Assembly: GCA_030152145.1 (NCBI GenBank)
Contig: JASLIL010000089.1
Span: 1-8,663, forward strand
DNA: 8,663 nucleotides
Source: Tissierellales bacterium
GTDB taxonomy: Bacteria; Bacillota; Clostridia; Tissierellales; JASKZW01
Direction of reading: 5' to 3'
Below, piece after piece: positions 6,560 to 8,663 of this stretch. Position numbers and translations under genes: made by a program. Numbering within the stretch: the first letter of the stretch is position 1; the number at the start of each line of letters is the position of its first letter. The notes below the pieces were generated by a model. The model ran no database searches. It had not been told where the DNA came from and was given only the letters and a program-made list of their open reading frames with translations.

Positions 6560-6871
6560 CTATCCTACAATCTTATCGATTTTTACTTTAGTATATGGTT
6601 GACGATGTCCTTGTTTCTTTCTGAAACCTTTTTTAGCCTTGTATTTAAATACAATAACTTTTTTGCCTTTTCCTTCTTCAACAACTGTAGCTTCTACTTT
6701 AGCTCCATCAACGAAAGGCTTACCAAATTTAACATCATTGTCATTTGCTACAACTAAAACATTTGAAAAATCAACTTTCTCTCCTGCTTCAATATCTAGT
6801 TTTTCTACGAAAACAACATCTCCTTCTTGAACTCTATATTGTTTTCCACCAGTTTCTATTACTGCGTACAT
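6560..6871 (-). CDS. rplU: 50S ribosomal protein bL21
   Basis: bL21 is a 50S protein that binds 23S rRNA. From the ATG at 6869-6871 it is 103 residues, the normal length. It opens with MYAVIETGGKQYRVQEGDVVFVEKL and has the C-terminal signature KVIVFKYKAKKGFRKKQGHRQPYTKVKIDKI. An in-frame GTG nine bases upstream is rejected: it lies inside the ribosome binding site GGGGAGGTG, which is spaced 8 nt (from GGAGG) before the ATG. It is the first gene of rplU-prp-rpmA, preceded by an L21-type leader and a strong promoter. prp starts 2 nt after its stop. Confidence 0.98.
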   Translation of the reverse strand: MYAVIETGGKQYRVQEGDVVFVEKLDIEAGEKVDFSNVLVVANDNDVKFGKPFVDGAKVEATVVEEGKGKKVIVFKYKAKKGFRKKQGHRQPYTKVKIDKIVG

Positions 6872-6949
6872 ATTCTGCACCTCCCCATACCAGTCTCGCC
6901 AATATCAGGTGACTATGCTTTAATACCCATATTGTGCGGCTACTTACAA
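6872..6949 (-). promoter_or_regulatory. L21-type ribosomal protein leader (candidate autoregulatory RNA)
   Basis: About 78 nt lie between the predicted transcription start and the rplU ATG. This matches the size and position of the L21 leader family known in low-GC Gram-positives ahead of rplU-ysxB-rpmA, where L21 is thought to bind its own mRNA. Visible structure includes CACCT pairing with AGGTG, which would occlude the ribosome binding site, and CATA-GTC pairing with GAC-TGG-TATG inside it. The segment TGGCGAGACTGG resembles leaders I recall from clostridia. Assignment to the family is by position and pattern, not by covariance search. Confidence 0.75.
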
Positions 6950-6955
6950 CTAAGA

Positions 6956-6984
6956 ATTTTATCAGATTAACTAGTCAATGTCAA
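6956..6984 (-). promoter_or_regulatory. Promoter for rplU-prp-rpmA, overlapping the end of rng
   Basis: On the minus strand: -35 TTGACA (6979-6984), a 17-bp spacer, -10 TAAAAT (6956-6961) preceded by TGA. The -35 box is formed by the Val-Asp codons near the end of rng, and the rng stop TAG lies within the spacer. The predicted start near 6949 leaves a leader of about 78 nt. Confidence 0.85.
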
Positions 6985-8203
6985 CATTTATATCTATATA
7001 ATCTTGACCACACTCAGAACAAGTTTTCTTAAATATATCCAGGTCACTATTCCTTGTTTTCTTCCTAGTAAGCTCCACTAAACCTAGCCTTGTTATATCT
7101 ATAATATTTGCCCTATTTAGATCCCTAGATAGTTCTTTTGAAAATTCATCTAAAAGTTTCTCACCATAGGACTTATCCCTAAAGTCTATAAAATCTATTA
7201 GGATAATACCCACCAGATCCCTAAGTCTAATTTGTCTTGCTATCTCTTTAGCAGCCTCAAAGTTAGTTTTTATAACCGTATCACTTAAGTTGTATTCTGA
7301 AGTGCTTGCCCCACTATTAACATCTATAACTGTCATAGCCTCAGTCCTATCTATAACAATAGAGCCACCTGACTCTAGATCTATCTTCCTTGATAGAGCC
7401 TGGGAAAGGCCAGACATAATTTCTCTATTGTACTTAATATTAAAGTCTTCCTCAAGAATAAGCTTATCCCTATCTATATTCAAGAAGCTCTGATCATAAT
7501 CCAAGATTAAATCATAGCTTTCCCTGTCATTTAAAATTATCTTATAGTCCCTATACTTATAGTTGCTTATAAGCTTAAAAAACACATCCAGATCCCTATA
7601 AATAAGTTTAGGAATAGGAAGGTAGTTTTTCTCCCTGGAAAGCTTCCTATATAGGTCTAATAAGCTATTATATTCCATTCTAAGCTCTTCTTTTCCTATA
7701 TCTATAGCATTAGTCCTAATAATAAAGCCTATGCCTTCTACCTCAATTTCCCTTCCCCAGCTTCTCAGTTCCAAATTTCTATCCTCTGGGATCTTTCTAG
7801 ATACATTTATCCTATTGCTATAGGGGGTTAGGACTATATTGTTGCCTGGTATACTTATATGCCTAGTTAGCTTTGGTCCCTTCTTTCCCTCTCCCTCTTT
7901 TAAAACCTGAACTATTACATCTTCCCCAGCCCTTAAACACTGGTCTATATGATAGTAGTCTCCATCATACATAAGTTCTCTTGGTAGGGCATCCTTACTG
8001 TAGAGAAAGCCATTCTTATCTCCACCTATATTGACAAAGGCTGAATCTATAGCCCTAACAACATTCTCAACCCTAGCCCTATAAATATCTCCAACCCTAA
8101 TTTGGCCAGCCCTATCTTCAAGGTAAAATTCTACTAGCCTTTGGTCTTCTACTACTCCTATATACTTGTGTTTTTCCTTTACATCTAAAAATACATAATC
8201 CAA
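6971..8203 (-). CDS. rng: Ribonuclease E/G family endoribonuclease, RNase G-like, short form
   Basis: RNase E/G enzymes cleave single-stranded RNA 5' of AU-rich sites, in rRNA maturation and mRNA decay. The 410 residues show an S1 domain (about 35-115; RVGDIYRARVENVVRAIDSAFVNIG), the 5'-sensor/RNase H-like region, and a DNase I-like catalytic core. Asp294 (TVIDVNSG) and Asp337 (LIDFIDF) match the RNase E metal-binding Asp303 and Asp346, with the same 43-residue spacing. A Zn-link motif CSEC is at 395-398 (usually CPxC). The protein stops 12 residues later, so the C-terminal small domain of E. coli RNase G (489 residues) is absent. The start is TTG (8201-8203) with GAGG 8 nt upstream; no upstream ATG exists before an in-frame stop. 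It has its own promoter and a structured 5'UTR. Confidence 0.95.
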   Translation of the reverse strand: MDYVFLDVKEKHKYIGVVEDQRLVEFYLEDRAGQIRVGDIYRARVENVVRAIDSAFVNIGGDKNGFLYSKDALPRELMYDGDYYHIDQCLRAGEDVIVQVLKEGEGKKGPKLTRHISIPGNNIVLTPYSNRINVSRKIPEDRNLELRSWGREIEVEGIGFIIRTNAIDIGKEELRMEYNSLLDLYRKLSREKNYLPIPKLIYRDLDVFFKLISNYKYRDYKIILNDRESYDLILDYDQSFLNIDRDKLILEEDFNIKYNREIMSGLSQALSRKIDLESGGSIVIDRTEAMTVIDVNSGASTSEYNLSDTVIKTNFEAAKEIARQIRLRDLVGIILIDFIDFRDKSYGEKLLDEFSKELSRDLNRANIIDITRLGLVELTRKKTRNSDLDIFKKTCSECGQDYIDINVDID

Positions 8204-8242
8204 TTTATTCGCCTCAACTTTAATTAATCTTCAATCTAAACT

Positions 8243-8273
8243 GCCTCTAGTCCAATTATTTCATGGACCAGGC
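8243..8273 (-). promoter_or_regulatory. Hairpin in the 5'UTR of rng
   Basis: Minus-strand stem: GCCT then GTCCA pair with TGGAC then AGGC, with a small internal loop (G opposite TAG) and a 9-nt AU-rich loop TGAAATAAT. No U tract follows, so it does not look like a terminator. It lies about 40 nt before the rng start. RNase E in E. coli is autoregulated through its 5'UTR; a similar role here is only inference. Confidence 0.45.
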
Positions 8274-8288
8274 TTTTCTACTATACAT

Positions 8289-8316
8289 ATTATACTATCT
8301 TTATTCAAATAAACAA
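8289..8316 (-). promoter_or_regulatory. Probable promoter of rng
   Basis: A perfect -10 TATAAT (8289-8294) with a weaker -35 TTGTTT (8311-8316) at 16 bp. It lies between the apbE terminator and rng and predicts a 5'UTR of about 78 nt. The -35 matches only the TTG of the consensus. Confidence 0.6.
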
Positions 8317-8343
8317 AAGCTAAATTACAAGAAGCTATTTACA

Positions 8344-8372
8344 TAAAAAAATAAAGGCCTAGGCCTTTATTT
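8344..8372 (-). terminator. Rho-independent terminator after apbE
   Basis: A perfect 24-bp palindrome (8349-8372) around AGGCCTAGGCCT, followed on the minus strand by a run of seven T. The apbE stop codon lies within the upstream arm. With a realistic loop the stem is about 10 bp. Confidence 0.93.
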
Positions 8373-8663
8373 CAAAGTAAAGCTATCATCTTTTAATTCA
8401 AACTTATCCTTAAACTTATCTGCTAGAATTATAGTCCTATCCTTAATTACATATATAGCATCTGTATCCTCAAAATATTCCAGAAGTTCCTGGCACTTTT
8501 CAAGACCTAAGATAAATACACTGGTAGAAAGAGCATCTGCCTCCATAGAATTATTGGACTCTATACTTATTCCTCCAAGCTCATTCTCTGATGGGTAGCC
8601 AGTTCTAGGATCTATTATGTGATGATACCTCTTACCGTCTAATTCAAAATACCTTTCATAGTG
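8367..8663 (-). CDS. apbE: ApbE, FAD:protein FMN transferase, C-terminal part
   Basis: ApbE covalently attaches FMN to Thr/Ser residues of target flavoproteins (for example Rnf or Nqr subunits) using FAD, with Mg2+, on the outer face of the membrane. The window holds the last 98 residues of a frame that enters at the right edge. It contains the family signature YHHIIDPRTGYPS and, further on, SNNSMEADALSTSVFILG, where the Ala-Asp-Ala-Leu-Ser-Thr block carries the metal-binding residues. The N-terminus, including any lipoprotein signal, is outside. The TAA stop (8367-8369) falls inside the terminator stem. No flavoprotein target is visible nearby. Confidence 0.95.
   Translation of the reverse strand, partial: HYERYFELDGKRYHHIIDPRTGYPSENELGGISIESNNSMEADALSTSVFILGLEKCQELLEYFEDTDAIYVIKDRTIILADKFKDKFELKDDSFTLK

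Noticed and set aside
6878..6880. GTG as start of rplU
   Set aside because: It lies in the GGGGAGGTG ribosome binding site; the ATG three codons later gives the normal bL21 N-terminus.
8243..8273. rng upstream hairpin as a terminator or riboswitch
   Set aside because: No U tract follows, and no known riboswitch core is recognisable; kept only as a structured 5'UTR.
1..8663. Mobile element, CRISPR array, tRNA, phage or toxin-antitoxin system
   Set aside because: No transposase, integrase, direct repeat array, tRNA-like fold or small gene pair seen; all space is occupied by co-oriented housekeeping genes.

Overview
The window is AT-rich, and every gene I can support lies on the minus strand, so transcription runs from high to low coordinates. 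The gene set suggests a low-GC, Gram-positive anaerobe of the Clostridia/Tissierellia type. It combines a Firmicute-type L27 with a cleavable N-terminal extension and its protease Prp, an L21 leader, an RNase E/G, an LCP cell-wall ligase, an ApbE flavin transferase, and a selenophosphate synthetase whose catalytic codon is an in-frame UGA. Codon use (many ATA, CTA, AGG, AGA) fits. The exact genus cannot be told from the sequence.

In transcription order, the window opens with the 3' end of apbE (8663-8367), closed by a perfect palindromic terminator. Next comes rng (RNase G-like) with its own promoter and a 5'UTR hairpin. A near-consensus promoter overlaps the end of rng and drives an L21-type leader followed by rplU, prp and rpmA, closed by a strong terminator. 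A consensus promoter then starts a long tight operon: obg, yhbY, nadD, yqeK, an LCP-family gene, rsfS and ridA, ending in a weaker hairpin. comEA and selD follow, and selD runs off the left edge after 234 codons.

The genes form a recognisable housekeeping block. RNase G, L21, L27, Prp, Obg, YhbY and RsfS all act on rRNA or the ribosome (mainly the 50S subunit). NadD makes NAD, YqeK is an HD-domain dinucleotide hydrolase, RidA removes reactive enamines, LCP attaches polymers to the wall, ComEA binds DNA for uptake, and SelD makes the selenium donor. In Bacillus subtilis much of this content is split between a rplU-rpmA-obg locus and a yqeH-to-comE locus (recalled order); here the two are juxtaposed.

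I find no mobile element, CRISPR array, tRNA or rRNA gene, and no clearly undescribed system. The points most worth checking are the UGA-encoded selenocysteine in SelD and its unusual candidate SECIS, a RNase G that stops just after the Zn-link, the promoter embedded in the rng stop region ahead of the L21 leader, and the L27/Prp pair with a variant cleavage motif.
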